Origin: Phycisphaeraceae bacterium
GTDB taxonomy: Bacteria > Planctomycetota > Phycisphaerae > Phycisphaerales > Phycisphaeraceae
DNA length: 64,000 nucleotides
NCBI GenBank assembly: GCA_028277745.1
Contig: JANQFR010000064.1
Coordinates: 1-64,000 of the forward strand
Direction: 5' to 3'
The notes beneath the pieces were generated by a model. The model did not search any database and was not told the origin of the DNA. It was given only the letters and a program-made list of their open reading frames with translations. The position numbers and the translations under genes are program-made. Within the stretch, counting starts at the first letter, position 1. Every line of letters starts with the position of its first letter. This document shows positions 23,126 to 30,960 of this stretch, piece by piece.

Positions 23126-24503
23126 CCCCGCCTTCGCCGTTGTCGGCCACCCCAACAAGGGCAAGTCCAGCATCGTCGCCACGCTCGCGCAGGACGACAG
23201 CGTCGCGATCGCCCCCGAGTCCGGCACGACCCGCGCCGCGCGCCGGTTCGACATGAAGGTCGATGGCCAGACGCTCTACACCCTTGTCGACACCCCCGGC
23301 TTCCAGCGCGCCCGCCGGGTGATGGCCTGGCTCACCCAGCGCGAGGCCACCGCCGCCGAGCGCCCCGCCGCGGTCGCCGCGTTCGTGCGCGAGCATGCGC
23401 GCGACGAGCGGATGCGCAACGAGGTCGAGCTGCTCAAGCCGATCGTCGACGGCGCCGGGGTGCTCTACGTCGTCGACGGCTCGGTGCCGTATAGCGACGA
23501 GTACGAGATCGAGATGGACATCCTCCGCTGGACCGGCCGGCCGAGCATGGCCCTGATCAACCCGATCGGCCGGGCCGACCATGTCGACGCGTGGAAAGCG
23601 GCGCTGGGCCAGTACTTCAGCGTGGTGCGCGTGTTCGACGCGCTGACCGCGGAGTTCGACAAGCGCCTGGAGTTGTTGCGAGCCTTCGGCCAGCTCGACG
23701 AGGCGTGGCGCGCCCCGATGCAACAGGCGGTCGACCGGCTCGCGGCCGAGCGGGGCCACCGCCGCACGCTCGCCGGCCGGGCGATCGCGGAGATGATCGT
23801 CGACATGCTGCGCCTGGTCGTGACCCGCCGCCTCCCGCGCGACGCCGACCCGGCCGCGTATCACGACGAGTTGGAGCGGCGCTACCGCGACCGGCTGCGC
23901 GCGCTCGAGACCGACGGCCGCCACGCGGTCGAGGAGGTCTATCAGCACCGCCGGCTCCAACGCGACGAGCCGCCCGTCCCGGTGCTGGACGAAGATCTGT
24001 TCTCGAAGCAGACGTGGCTGCGGTTCGGGTTGAAGAAGCGCGAGCTCGTGGCCGCGGGCGCGGTCGGCGGGGCCGTCGGCGGCGGGGCGATCGACGCGGC
24101 CTTGGGCGCGACCACCTTCTTCACCGGGGCGGCGATCGGCGCGGTCGCCGGCGCCGCGATCGCCTGGTGGTCGGCCGACCAGCTGGCGAAGTTCACCGTC
24201 ATGGCCCTGCCCGTGGGCGGCGTCGAGCTCCGCTACGGCCCCACACGCAACGCCAACTTCCCGTTCGTCATCCTCAACCGCGCCCGGCTTCACCACCGCC
24301 TGATCGAGCAGCGCACGCACGCTCAGCGCGACGCGCTGCACATCGGCGACCCGCCCGACCTGCCCCCCGACGCCGTCAAACAATTCGGCAACCTGTTCGC
24401 CAAACTCCGCAAGGCCGGCGACGATCCGGACAAGACCCGTGCGCTGACCGATGACCTGGCCCAGGCCGTCGCCGAACTGATCGCCGTCCCATTGGTGACT
24501 TGA
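23118..24503 (+). CDS. GTPase with DUF3482 domain
   Basis: A 461-aa protein with an N-terminal Era/Obg-like G domain: G1 GHPNKGKSS (residues 9-17), G3 DTPGF, and a candidate G2 Thr in SGTTRAARRF. The usual G4 N-K-x-D is not clear (ALINPIGRAD is in its place). The C-terminal DUF3482 region has two glycine/alanine-rich hydrophobic hairpins (about 313-360: AAGAVGGAVGGGAIDAAL, then AAIGAVAGAAIAWWSADQL), resembling glycine-zipper membrane segments. It overlaps the DUF2868 gene. The two proteins probably act together at the inner membrane. Confidence 0.85.
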   Translation: MANPAFAVVGHPNKGKSSIVATLAQDDSVAIAPESGTTRAARRFDMKVDGQTLYTLVDTPGFQRARRVMAWLTQREATAAERPAAVAAFVREHARDERMRNEVELLKPIVDGAGVLYVVDGSVPYSDEYEIEMDILRWTGRPSMALINPIGRADHVDAWKAALGQYFSVVRVFDALTAEFDKRLELLRAFGQLDEAWRAPMQQAVDRLAAERGHRRTLAGRAIAEMIVDMLRLVVTRRLPRDADPAAYHDELERRYRDRLRALETDGRHAVEEVYQHRRLQRDEPPVPVLDEDLFSKQTWLRFGLKKRELVAAGAVGGAVGGGAIDAALGATTFFTGAAIGAVAGAAIAWWSADQLAKFTVMALPVGGVELRYGPTRNANFPFVILNRARLHHRLIEQRTHAQRDALHIGDPPDLPPDAVKQFGNLFAKLRKAGDDPDKTRALTDDLAQAVAELIAVPLVT

Positions 24504-24520
24504 AGCAGTTATTTAACGTG

Positions 24521-24574
24521 TTAGCCGGGCCGCTACGCGGCCCCGGACCAGGCGGGCGTAGCCCGCCGGCTACG
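24521..24574. repeat. Two REP-like palindromes after the DUF3482 gene
   Basis: TTAGCCGGGCCGCTACGCGGCCCCGG (24521-24546) shares its core with 6296-6325, followed by GGCGGGCGTAGCCCGCCGGCTACG (24551-24574). The ends are again TAGC and GCTA. The element sits between two convergent genes. Confidence 0.85.
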
Positions 24575-26225
24575 CATCGGCCCGCTCGACCCAGGCGTGC
24601 AGGACCCCGAAACGCTGGCCGTCCTGTTCCAGGTAGGCTTCAAAAGTCTGGTCGCCCGCGGGCAGGTCGAGCCGCTCGAAGACGTAGACCGCTTCGAGAC
24701 GGTCCAGTTCCCGCTCGACCGTGCAGCCGCCGCAGCGCAGGTGCAGCACGGCCTGTCCCGGCGCGTCCGGCGGGGTGTGAAGCTCGACGCGGTACGCGCC
24801 GGCCTGCTGGATATGCACCGGCCAGCAGCCGGGCAGGTCCGTCCCCCACCCATCGCGGGCCGGGGGGTAGAGCCGCCAGTCCTGGCGGTTGAGGTAGGAC
24901 CGGGCCTCAGCCGCCGACCCGAGCACGATGCGGATCGGCGCGAACGTCTCGTCGCCATGCTCGGAAGCCACGTCGTCGAACCAGGCGTCGTACGCCCGCC
25001 GCATCGCGGCGACGCGGTCGGGGTCGTCGGCCGCGAGGTCGTGCTGTTCGTGCGGGTCGTTGACGAGGTCGTACAACTCGTCGCCGCCGTTTTCGGGGCG
25101 GTAGCACTTGTAGCGTTGGCCGATGGCCGCGCTGTTGCGTCCGCGCTGCGGAACGTCGCCGCGGTGCCACTGCATGAAGATCAACCGCTCGGGCCAATCC
25201 TCGTCAGCAGTTTCATCGGTCAAGAGGGGCAGCAGGTTCACGCCGTCGATCGTGCGGTCGCTGGGCAGGTCGGCGCCGCAGGCGGCGGCGAACGTGGGCA
25301 GCCAGTCGATCGGGCTGGCGATCCGGTCGACCTCGCGGCCGGGCCGGAAGCGGGCCGGCCAGCGCAGCAGGCAGGGGACCTTGATCCCGCCCTCGTACAG
25401 CGTGCCCTTCATCCCGCGGAGGTCGGCGTTGTAGCGGGGTTGGCCGTTGTGGTTCGCCGAGCCGCACGGGCCGTGATCGGAGGTGAAGACCACGATCGTG
25501 TCCTCGGCCAGGCCCAACTCGTCGAGCTGCGCCAGCGCCCGGCCGACATTGGCGTCGATGTTCTCGACCATCGCGTACACGCGCGCATGAGATTCAGGCA
25601 CGCCTTGTTTGCGATACGGCTCGACCCAGTCGTCGGGGACCTGGAGCGGGGTGTGCGGGCAGTTGGTGCCGACGTAGGCGAACCACGGCTGGTCTCGGTG
25701 TTGCCGGATGAAGTCGATCGCGTCGTCGAAGAACAGGTCGGTGCAGTAGCCGCGCCGCGGGGTGGGGCGGCCGTTGTGGTCGAGGACGGGGTCGAAGTAG
25801 GTGTTGCCGGGGTGGTCGCCGAACTGGCCGATCCCCCCGCCGCCGTGGGTGTTGGCGGTGTCGAACCCCATGTCCATGGCCCGCGCCGGGTAGCGGTCGC
25901 CCAGGTGCCACTTGCCGAAGATGCCGGTCGCGTAGCCCGCGTCGCGCAGCACGTGGGCGAGGGTGCGCTCGTCGGGGCGCATGGTCGACCGGCCGATGTA
26001 GGTGTCGACCACGCCGGTGCGGTAGTGATAGCGTCCGGTCATGACGCTGGCGCGCGCCGGCGAGCAGAGCGGGCCGGTGCAGTAGCGGGTCAGCCGGGCG
26101 GCCTGGTCGTGCAGCCGGTCGAGGTGGGGCGTCTGGACGACCGGGTTGCCGTGGCGGCCCAGGTCGCCCCAGGCCAGGTCATCCATGATGATGAACAGGA
26201 GGTTGGGCGGTTTAGCGGCGGACAT
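24570..26225 (-). CDS. Sulfatase (type I, formylglycine-dependent), no signal peptide
   Basis: A 551-aa alkaline-phosphatase-superfamily sulfatase. The formylglycine signature is CSPAR (Cys54-Arg58, in GPLCSPARASVMTGR), followed by GKWHLGD and the metal-site SDHGP. Residues about 435-545 form an extra C-terminal beta-rich domain (LRCGGCTVERELDRLEAV) beyond the catalytic core. Unlike most planctomycete sulfatases it begins MSAAKPPNLLFIIMDDL, with no export signal, so it is predicted to stay in the cytoplasm. Translation overlaps leuB (TGATG), so it is coupled to leucine biosynthesis, which is unexpected. No formylglycine-generating enzyme is in the window. Confidence 0.92.
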   Translation of the reverse strand: MSAAKPPNLLFIIMDDLAWGDLGRHGNPVVQTPHLDRLHDQAARLTRYCTGPLCSPARASVMTGRYHYRTGVVDTYIGRSTMRPDERTLAHVLRDAGYATGIFGKWHLGDRYPARAMDMGFDTANTHGGGGIGQFGDHPGNTYFDPVLDHNGRPTPRRGYCTDLFFDDAIDFIRQHRDQPWFAYVGTNCPHTPLQVPDDWVEPYRKQGVPESHARVYAMVENIDANVGRALAQLDELGLAEDTIVVFTSDHGPCGSANHNGQPRYNADLRGMKGTLYEGGIKVPCLLRWPARFRPGREVDRIASPIDWLPTFAAACGADLPSDRTIDGVNLLPLLTDETADEDWPERLIFMQWHRGDVPQRGRNSAAIGQRYKCYRPENGGDELYDLVNDPHEQHDLAADDPDRVAAMRRAYDAWFDDVASEHGDETFAPIRIVLGSAAEARSYLNRQDWRLYPPARDGWGTDLPGCWPVHIQQAGAYRVELHTPPDAPGQAVLHLRCGGCTVERELDRLEAVYVFERLDLPAGDQTFEAYLEQDGQRFGVLHAWVERADA

Positions 26226-27316
26226 CAGAGGGCCTCGATCACCATCTGACCGATCTCGGTCGTGCTGTAGCCCGAGCGGTCGAGCGTCTTGCCGGCGAAG
26301 CGGGGCGTGACCTGCTGCACCGCGGCGTTGATCCGTTCGCCGGCCTGGACGAGCAGGGTTTCATCTTTGAGCCGGCCGGTCTCGCGGAGCAGCAGGGCGA
26401 GGGAGTCGATCGCGGCGAGGGGGTTGGCCTTGTTCTGCCCGGCGATGTCGGGCGACGAGCCGTGGACGGGCTCGAACATGCTGGGGTTGGTCGAATCGGG
26501 GTCGGGGTTGAGGTTGCCCGACGCGGCCACGCCCATCCCGCCGGCGATCGCGGCGCCGAGGTCGGTGATGATGTCGCCGAACATGTTGGGCACGACGATC
26601 GTGTCGTACACCTCGGGCTTGGTCGCCATGTACATGCAGCAGGCGTCGACGTGGTGGTACTCGCGCTGGATGTCGCTGTATTCTTCGCCGACCTCGTTGA
26701 AGCATCGGAACCAGGTGTCGCCCGCGAAGGTGAGGACGTTGGTCTTGTGCACCAGCGTGAGCCGGCCGGGGTATCCGGCCTCCTTGCGCGCGACCGCCTG
26801 CTCGAAGGCGTAGCGGACGCAGCGTTCGACGCCGAAGCGGGTGGCGATCATCTCCTGCGTGCTGATCTCCTGGGGCGTGCCGAGGCGGGCCGTGCCGCCG
26901 TTGCCGCAGTAGAGGTCTTCGGTGTTTTCGCGCACGACGAGGAAGTCGATGTCGTCGGGGGTCTTGTTCTTGAGCGGGGTCTCGACGCCGGGGTAGAGCT
27001 TGACCGGGCGGAGGTTGATGTACTGGTCGAGGTCGAAGCGCATCTTCAGCAGCAGGCCGCGTTCGAGGATGCCGGGCTTGACGTCGGGGTGGCCGACGGC
27101 GCCGAGGTAGATCGCGTCGTACTGGCGCAGGTCGTCGAGGTCGCCGTCGGTGAGGGTCTGGCCGGTGGCGAGGAACCGCTCGGCGCCGAAGTCGAAGGGC
27201 TTGGACGCGTACTGAAAGCCGAGGTCCTGGCCGACGGCGTCGAGGACCTTGAGCCCTTCGGCGACGACTTCGGGCCCGGTGCCGTCGCCGCCGACAATGG
27301 CGAGTTTGAGGATCAT
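26225..27316 (-). CDS. leuB: 3-isopropylmalate dehydrogenase
   Basis: A 363-aa isocitrate/isopropylmalate-type dehydrogenase. It shows the N-terminal GDGTGPEVVAEG, the substrate arginines (LLLKMRFDLDQYINLRPVKLYPG), VVRENTEDLYCGNGG, the lysine/Asn stretch VHKTNVLTF and the Mg/NAD motif MFEPVHGSSPDIAGQNKANP. This fits LeuB, third enzyme of leucine biosynthesis (NAD-dependent oxidative decarboxylation). The related D-malate/tartrate dehydrogenases cannot be fully excluded. The ATG at 27316 is the normal start. leuA, leuC and leuD are not here. A TATAAC hexamer lies about 36 bases upstream. Confidence 0.88.
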   Translation of the reverse strand: MILKLAIVGGDGTGPEVVAEGLKVLDAVGQDLGFQYASKPFDFGAERFLATGQTLTDGDLDDLRQYDAIYLGAVGHPDVKPGILERGLLLKMRFDLDQYINLRPVKLYPGVETPLKNKTPDDIDFLVVRENTEDLYCGNGGTARLGTPQEISTQEMIATRFGVERCVRYAFEQAVARKEAGYPGRLTLVHKTNVLTFAGDTWFRCFNEVGEEYSDIQREYHHVDACCMYMATKPEVYDTIVVPNMFGDIITDLGAAIAGGMGVAASGNLNPDPDSTNPSMFEPVHGSSPDIAGQNKANPLAAIDSLALLLRETGRLKDETLLVQAGERINAAVQQVTPRFAGKTLDRSGYSTTEIGQMVIEAL

Positions 27317-27386
27317 GGCGTTTTCCTGGGTGGGGGGGTGGCGCGGGTGAGCCGTTATAGTGATTCCGCGGGTTCGGGGCAAAACC

Positions 27387-27392
27387 GGGAGG
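27387..27392 (+). promoter_or_regulatory. Shine-Dalgarno GGGAGG that selects a TTG start
   Basis: GGGAGG lies 6 bases before TTG at 27399. It supports a start there rather than at 27360. Confidence 0.6.
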
Positions 27393-27398
27393 CCCTCG

Positions 27399-27878
27399 TT
27401 GGCGACGCTGTATTGCAAGACGTGCGGGTACGACCTGACCGGGGCGGGCGGGGACGAGTGCCCCGAGTGCGGGGGGAAGTTCGACCCGAATGAACCCGGT
27501 GTGGAGCCGGATGATTACCGGCGATGGGTCCTGTTTCTGATGATCGCAACGGCGGCGCCGCCGCTTTTCCTGGCGGCCGCCACGCCGCTTTTTATGATTG
27601 GTTGGGCCGCAATCGGCTCCTTCTCTGGGCCATATGGCTTCATCGCCGCCGTTGTGTTGACGTTGGTCATCGTTTTCATCTTATTGGGCGGCACGTTCGC
27701 GATTCTGCTCATCGAGATAAGGCGTCGATACGGACGTGCGGGCGAAAGAAACCACATCCTGAATTCAGCGCTTTTGATGACGTTGGCTTTCGCCACGCTG
27801 GAATTTGTGCTGACCGTGATTTATCTGAGCCTGACCTGTGTCGGGTTGTATTTCGCCTACTCCGACGTTTTCCCCTGA
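27399..27878 (+). CDS. Zinc-ribbon membrane protein (159 aa)
   Basis: The N-terminal zinc ribbon CKTCGYDLTG...CPECGGKF is followed by three hydrophobic segments (about residues 43-63, 70-105 and 125-152) and no other recognised domain. The TTG start is inferred from its ribosome site. The zinc ribbon resembles that of the LRR protein at 10198, and planctomycetes carry many such short CGYDLTG membrane proteins of unknown function. It is divergent from leuB. Composition is slightly AT-richer than the adjacent genes. Confidence 0.75.
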   Translation: MATLYCKTCGYDLTGAGGDECPECGGKFDPNEPGVEPDDYRRWVLFLMIATAAPPLFLAAATPLFMIGWAAIGSFSGPYGFIAAVVLTLVIVFILLGGTFAILLIEIRRRYGRAGERNHILNSALLMTLAFATLEFVLTVIYLSLTCVGLYFAYSDVFP

Positions 27879-27910
27879 AACGCGGACCGGGCGGACCGCC
27901 GAGCCCGCCG

Positions 27911-28834
27911 TCACCCGTCCACCGGCGTGTACCCGGCCTGCGGGGCGTTGCCGGTGCGGGTCCAGTACATGTTCAGGTCGAAGGTCGGATCGCCGGTGAT
28001 TTCGCGCCACAGCCGGACGCGTTGCATCTTCTCGAGCCGGCTTTCCTGCCCCTGCCAGGGCTGGGCGCGGTTCAGGGTCTTGCGGACCTGTTGCTGCACG
28101 GCCGGGTCGCACAGGTCGTCGGTGTTCCAGAGCCGCAGTTGACGGACCATCGGGTTGAGCCGGAGCTTGAACATGTAACGCTTCTGAGGGGTCCGGTTGG
28201 CCCGGCCGGCGTGCCAGAGGTCGGTGTGCCAGAAGACGATCGTGCCGGCCTTGCAGACGGTCTGGACCTGGCCGACGACGTTGTGGTATCGGCCGATGAC
28301 GCTCTCGTGGACCCGGCGGAAGTGGCTGCCGGGGACAAAGAGCGTGCCGCCCATCTCAGGGGGCACGTCGTGGGGGAACAGGGAGACCTGGATGTCGAAG
28401 CCCGACGGGCGGGGGTCGATCTCGGCGTCCTGATGCAGGCGCTGGTGGCCGATGTCCGGGCCGGTGCGCAGGTGCGGCGAATGGTGATCGTAGCGCGGGT
28501 GGGGGCCGACGAGGCTCTCGATGATCCCGCGGACCCGCGGCAGTCGGAAGATCCGCCCCGCCGCCAGCGGCTCGGGCCAGACCTCGTCCCATCGGGCCCC
28601 CTCGGTTTCATACCCTTTGTAGAGCCCGGCGTTGAGCTCGGCCATCAGCTGGTCGCACAGCTCACGCGGCGCCAGCTCGTCGAAACGCAGGAAGCCCTGG
28701 CTGACGAACTCGGCCATCTGCACCGTCGTCAGCAGGTGTTCCCGGCCCAGCGACCGGCGCATCGTCGGCAGGTCGCGCATGGCCGCTTCATCAGCCGGAT
28801 CAGCCGGCGCAATGGGGGTCGTCGTCGGTTTCAT
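27911..28834 (-). CDS. Phytanoyl-CoA dioxygenase (PhyH)-family oxygenase
   Basis: A 307-aa Fe(II)/2-oxoglutarate oxygenase. The metal triad is visible as H-x-D in LHQDAEIDP and the distal His in HTDLWHAGRANR, and the 2-oxoglutarate Arg follows (ANRTPQKRYMFK). The substrate is unknown; planctomycetes have large sets of PhyH enzymes for diverse small molecules. Its start overlaps the end of the 100-aa protein gene by 4 bases (ATGA). The divergent AraC regulator is probably its controller. Confidence 0.88.
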   Translation of the reverse strand: MKPTTTPIAPADPADEAAMRDLPTMRRSLGREHLLTTVQMAEFVSQGFLRFDELAPRELCDQLMAELNAGLYKGYETEGARWDEVWPEPLAAGRIFRLPRVRGIIESLVGPHPRYDHHSPHLRTGPDIGHQRLHQDAEIDPRPSGFDIQVSLFPHDVPPEMGGTLFVPGSHFRRVHESVIGRYHNVVGQVQTVCKAGTIVFWHTDLWHAGRANRTPQKRYMFKLRLNPMVRQLRLWNTDDLCDPAVQQQVRKTLNRAQPWQGQESRLEKMQRVRLWREITGDPTFDLNMYWTRTGNAPQAGYTPVDG

Positions 28835-29133
28835 GAGCGCGCCTCCTCCAGTTTCTCAAGGATGATTTCGTGCTTGAGATAGTCGACGTCGAACTCGCGG
28901 CCCGCGGGCGGGGCCTGCAGCGGCGAGACCTGGATCACCCGCCAGCCGTCACGCATCGCCTCCACGGCCGTCGCGTACGGCGGCTCGGGGCGGTCCATGT
29001 CCGGCCGGTCCTGCGACGTGCCGTCGAACGTGCTCCACGCGACCACCGCGCTGTGCAGGTCCGAATTGGCCAGGTAAAGAAACAACAGCTTCTGACGAAG
29101 CCCGATCGTGGGCGCGGCGGGGGCGGAGATCAT
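28831..29133 (-). CDS. Conserved-looking hypothetical protein (100 aa), upstream partner of PhyH
   Basis: An unrecognised 100-aa soluble protein: GLRQKLLFLYLANSDLHSAVVAWSTFDGT, then a Pro-rich middle and a C-terminal acidic helix (DVDYLKHEIILEKLEEARS). The ATG at 29133 was preferred because the longer frame back to 29238 overlaps the divergent AraC start. It overlaps phyH by 4 bases, so both are translated together. The middle motif AMRDGWRVIQVSPL resembles small proteins that occur beside PhyH genes in related genomes, as far as I recall, but no function is known. Confidence 0.65.
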   Translation of the reverse strand: MISAPAAPTIGLRQKLLFLYLANSDLHSAVVAWSTFDGTSQDRPDMDRPEPPYATAVEAMRDGWRVIQVSPLQAPPAGREFDVDYLKHEIILEKLEEARS

Positions 29134-29196
29134 GACCTGGGACTCCAGAGGATAAAAATCACATCCCCAACCATACGCGATTAGCGCCCCGACCCT

Positions 29197-30078
29197 ATGC
29201 CGAAAGCGGCTGACTTTGTATCTTTTCCCGTGCGGCACGGTTCAGGAGACGGTAGCGTGGCGGCTGAACGGTTTGATCTCGATGTGCGTGTGGTGTTGCT
29301 GGATCAGCGTCTCGTGCCGATCGGCCCGAACTGGATCGGTCGGAACATGCGGAGCGGGTTCTGGCGTTTATATATTCATGACCGCGATGGGGCGGTCGCG
29401 CGGACGGGCGAAGCGACGCACCCGCTCGTGCCCGGCCGAGCGCATCTGATCCCCGCCTGGCTGACGTTTGACTACGACGCGTCCCGGCCGGCGCAGCAGT
29501 TCTTCGCCCACTTCGACCTGGTGCGTTGGACCGCACGGGTGACCCAGACCCTGGCCCCCCGGCCGGTGGCGGCGCCGTTCGACCCGGTGACCCGGGCGGC
29601 GTGGGCGGCGGTGCGGGAAGGCTACCGGAACGGAGCGGGTCAGTCCCCGGCCACCGTGGTGCGGGTCAAGGCGCTGATCCACGCGGTCCTGGCCGGCTGG
29701 CTCGACGGACTCGACGGTCAGCGCGTGGCCCACGCCCTGCACGCCGTGGCCGGCCGGCACGAGGTGGAGCCGGCGCTGTCCCATATCGAGCGCCATCTCG
29801 GCGAGCCGCTGACCAACGATCGCCTGGCCGACCTCTGCCATTACAGCACCGACCACTTCGCCAAGGTCTTCAAGCGGGTGGTCGGCCAGACCCCCGGCCG
29901 CTACATCGCCGAGCGGCGGGTCGCCCTCGCCGCCCAGGCCCTGGCGTTCACCGACCGGTCGATCGACGACATCGCCCGGTCGCTGGGCTTCGGCAACCGG
30001 TTCTACTTCTCCCGCGCGTTCAAGCGGCGGCTGGGCACGCCGCCGGCGGCGTACCGCGCCAACATCCGGCTGCGTTGA
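29197..30078 (+). CDS. AraC-family transcriptional regulator (divergent from PhyH)
   Basis: A 293-aa regulator with an N-terminal cupin-like sensing domain (about residues 20-125, with RSGFWRLYIHDRDGAVAR and HPLVPGRAHLIPAWLTF) and a C-terminal pair of helix-turn-helix motifs (about 195-290: NDRLADLCHYSTDHFAKVFKR, then SIDDIARSLGFGNRFYFSR and the closing GTPPAAYR). The gene arrangement, back to back with the PhyH operon and 63 bp apart, is the classic one for local control. The effector is unknown. The start ATG is at the same place as a short divergent intergenic region, so both promoters must be close. Confidence 0.85.
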   Translation: MPKAADFVSFPVRHGSGDGSVAAERFDLDVRVVLLDQRLVPIGPNWIGRNMRSGFWRLYIHDRDGAVARTGEATHPLVPGRAHLIPAWLTFDYDASRPAQQFFAHFDLVRWTARVTQTLAPRPVAAPFDPVTRAAWAAVREGYRNGAGQSPATVVRVKALIHAVLAGWLDGLDGQRVAHALHAVAGRHEVEPALSHIERHLGEPLTNDRLADLCHYSTDHFAKVFKRVVGQTPGRYIAERRVALAAQALAFTDRSIDDIARSLGFGNRFYFSRAFKRRLGTPPAAYRANIRLR

Positions 30079-30113
30079 CCCGCCCGGCGGTGGGCACGGC
30101 CGGGGCCGCGGCC

Positions 30114-30119
30114 TAGAAT
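30114..30119 (+). promoter_or_regulatory. -10 hexamer of the CbiX-like gene (leaderless arrangement)
   Basis: TAGAAT ends exactly 6 bases before the ATG at 30126. Confidence 0.6.
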
Positions 30120-30125
30120 CACCTT

Positions 30126-30614
30126 ATGGACGACCCCTCTCCCCGCGTGGACCCGGACGCCATCGGCATCGTGATCGTCGACCATGGCTCACGCCGGGCC
30201 GCCTCCAACCAGATGCTCGAACGCTTCGTCGAGGCGTTCGCGCCCGGCTCGGGCTACGACATCGTCGAGCCCGCTCACATGGAGCTGGCCGAGCCGTCGA
30301 TCGCCACCGCGTTCGACCGCTGCGTCCGGCGTGGGGCGACGCGGGTGGTGGTGTGCCCCTACTTCCTGCTGCCCGGCAAGCACTGGGATGAGGACATCCC
30401 CGAGCTGACCCGGGCCGCGGCCGCCCGGCACCCCGACGTGCCGTTTGTCATCACCGCGCCGATCGGGCTCCACCCCATGATGGCTCAGGTCATCGCGTCG
30501 CGGATCGACCACTGCCTGGCCCACATCGCCGGTGAGGCCGACGAGTGCGAGTCGTGCAAAGGCACGGGCCGGTGCGCGATGCAGAGCATCCCCGCCCCGA
30601 GCAAGGCGGTCTGA
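30126..30614 (+). CDS. CbiX/SirB-like sirohydrochlorin chelatase
   Basis: A 162-aa single-domain class II chelatase. The N-terminal strand and active-site His are in IVIVDHGSRRAASN; the second key region is EPAHMELAEPS; and PYFLLPGKHWDEDIPEL is the typical C-terminal loop of CbiX. Such proteins insert Co or Fe (sometimes Ni) into sirohydrochlorin. The C-terminus ends in a Cys-rich tail (CESCKGTGRCAM), which could hold an iron-sulfur cluster or a metal, as in plant SirB. No other cobalamin or siroheme genes are nearby. Confidence 0.82.
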   Translation: MDDPSPRVDPDAIGIVIVDHGSRRAASNQMLERFVEAFAPGSGYDIVEPAHMELAEPSIATAFDRCVRRGATRVVVCPYFLLPGKHWDEDIPELTRAAAARHPDVPFVITAPIGLHPMMAQVIASRIDHCLAHIAGEADECESCKGTGRCAMQSIPAPSKAV

Positions 30615-30617
30615 CCC

Positions 30618-30941
30618 TCACCGCTCCCACGGCGGCGGGCCGTCGTCGTCTTCCTCGTCCTCGCCGTACCCGTCGTCGTACGATTCCAGATCGTCGCCAT
30701 CACCTTCCGCCGGCTCGCTTTCAAGGCGGGCCGCGGCCGATCCCCACGCGTCGATGTGCGGCAGCGGCTCGGTCCGATCGGCGCGGCGCTCCTCGATCAT
30801 CGCCATGCGCCGTCGGTGGTTCCGCCACGCCCAGAGCAGCCCGACGATCACCACGATCCCCCCCACGCCCATGCCGATGATCACCGGCGCGCTGCGGAGA
30901 AACAACTGGCCCCACTTCATCAGAAATTCATCGGGGGTCAT
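30618..30941 (-). CDS. Small single-helix membrane protein with acidic tail (107 aa)
   Basis: One transmembrane helix (about residues 17-39) followed by a basic patch (RNHRRRMAMIEERRADR) and a very acidic C-terminus (EPAEGDGDDLESYDDGYGEDEEDDDGPPPWER). No family is recognised. The helix is near the N-terminus, and the positive-inside rule places the acidic tail in the cytoplasm. TACAAT lies 6 bases before the ATG, a leaderless layout. It converges on the CbiX-like gene with a gap of three bases. Confidence 0.7.
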   Translation of the reverse strand: MTPDEFLMKWGQLFLRSAPVIIGMGVGGIVVIVGLLWAWRNHRRRMAMIEERRADRTEPLPHIDAWGSAAARLESEPAEGDGDDLESYDDGYGEDEEDDDGPPPWER

Positions 30942-30947
30942 GCCCCC

Positions 30948-30953
30948 ATTGTA
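30948..30953 (-). promoter_or_regulatory. -10 hexamer of the acidic-tail membrane protein (leaderless arrangement)
   Basis: TACAAT ends exactly 6 bases before the ATG at 30941. Confidence 0.55.
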
Positions 30954-30960
30954 ACCCCGC

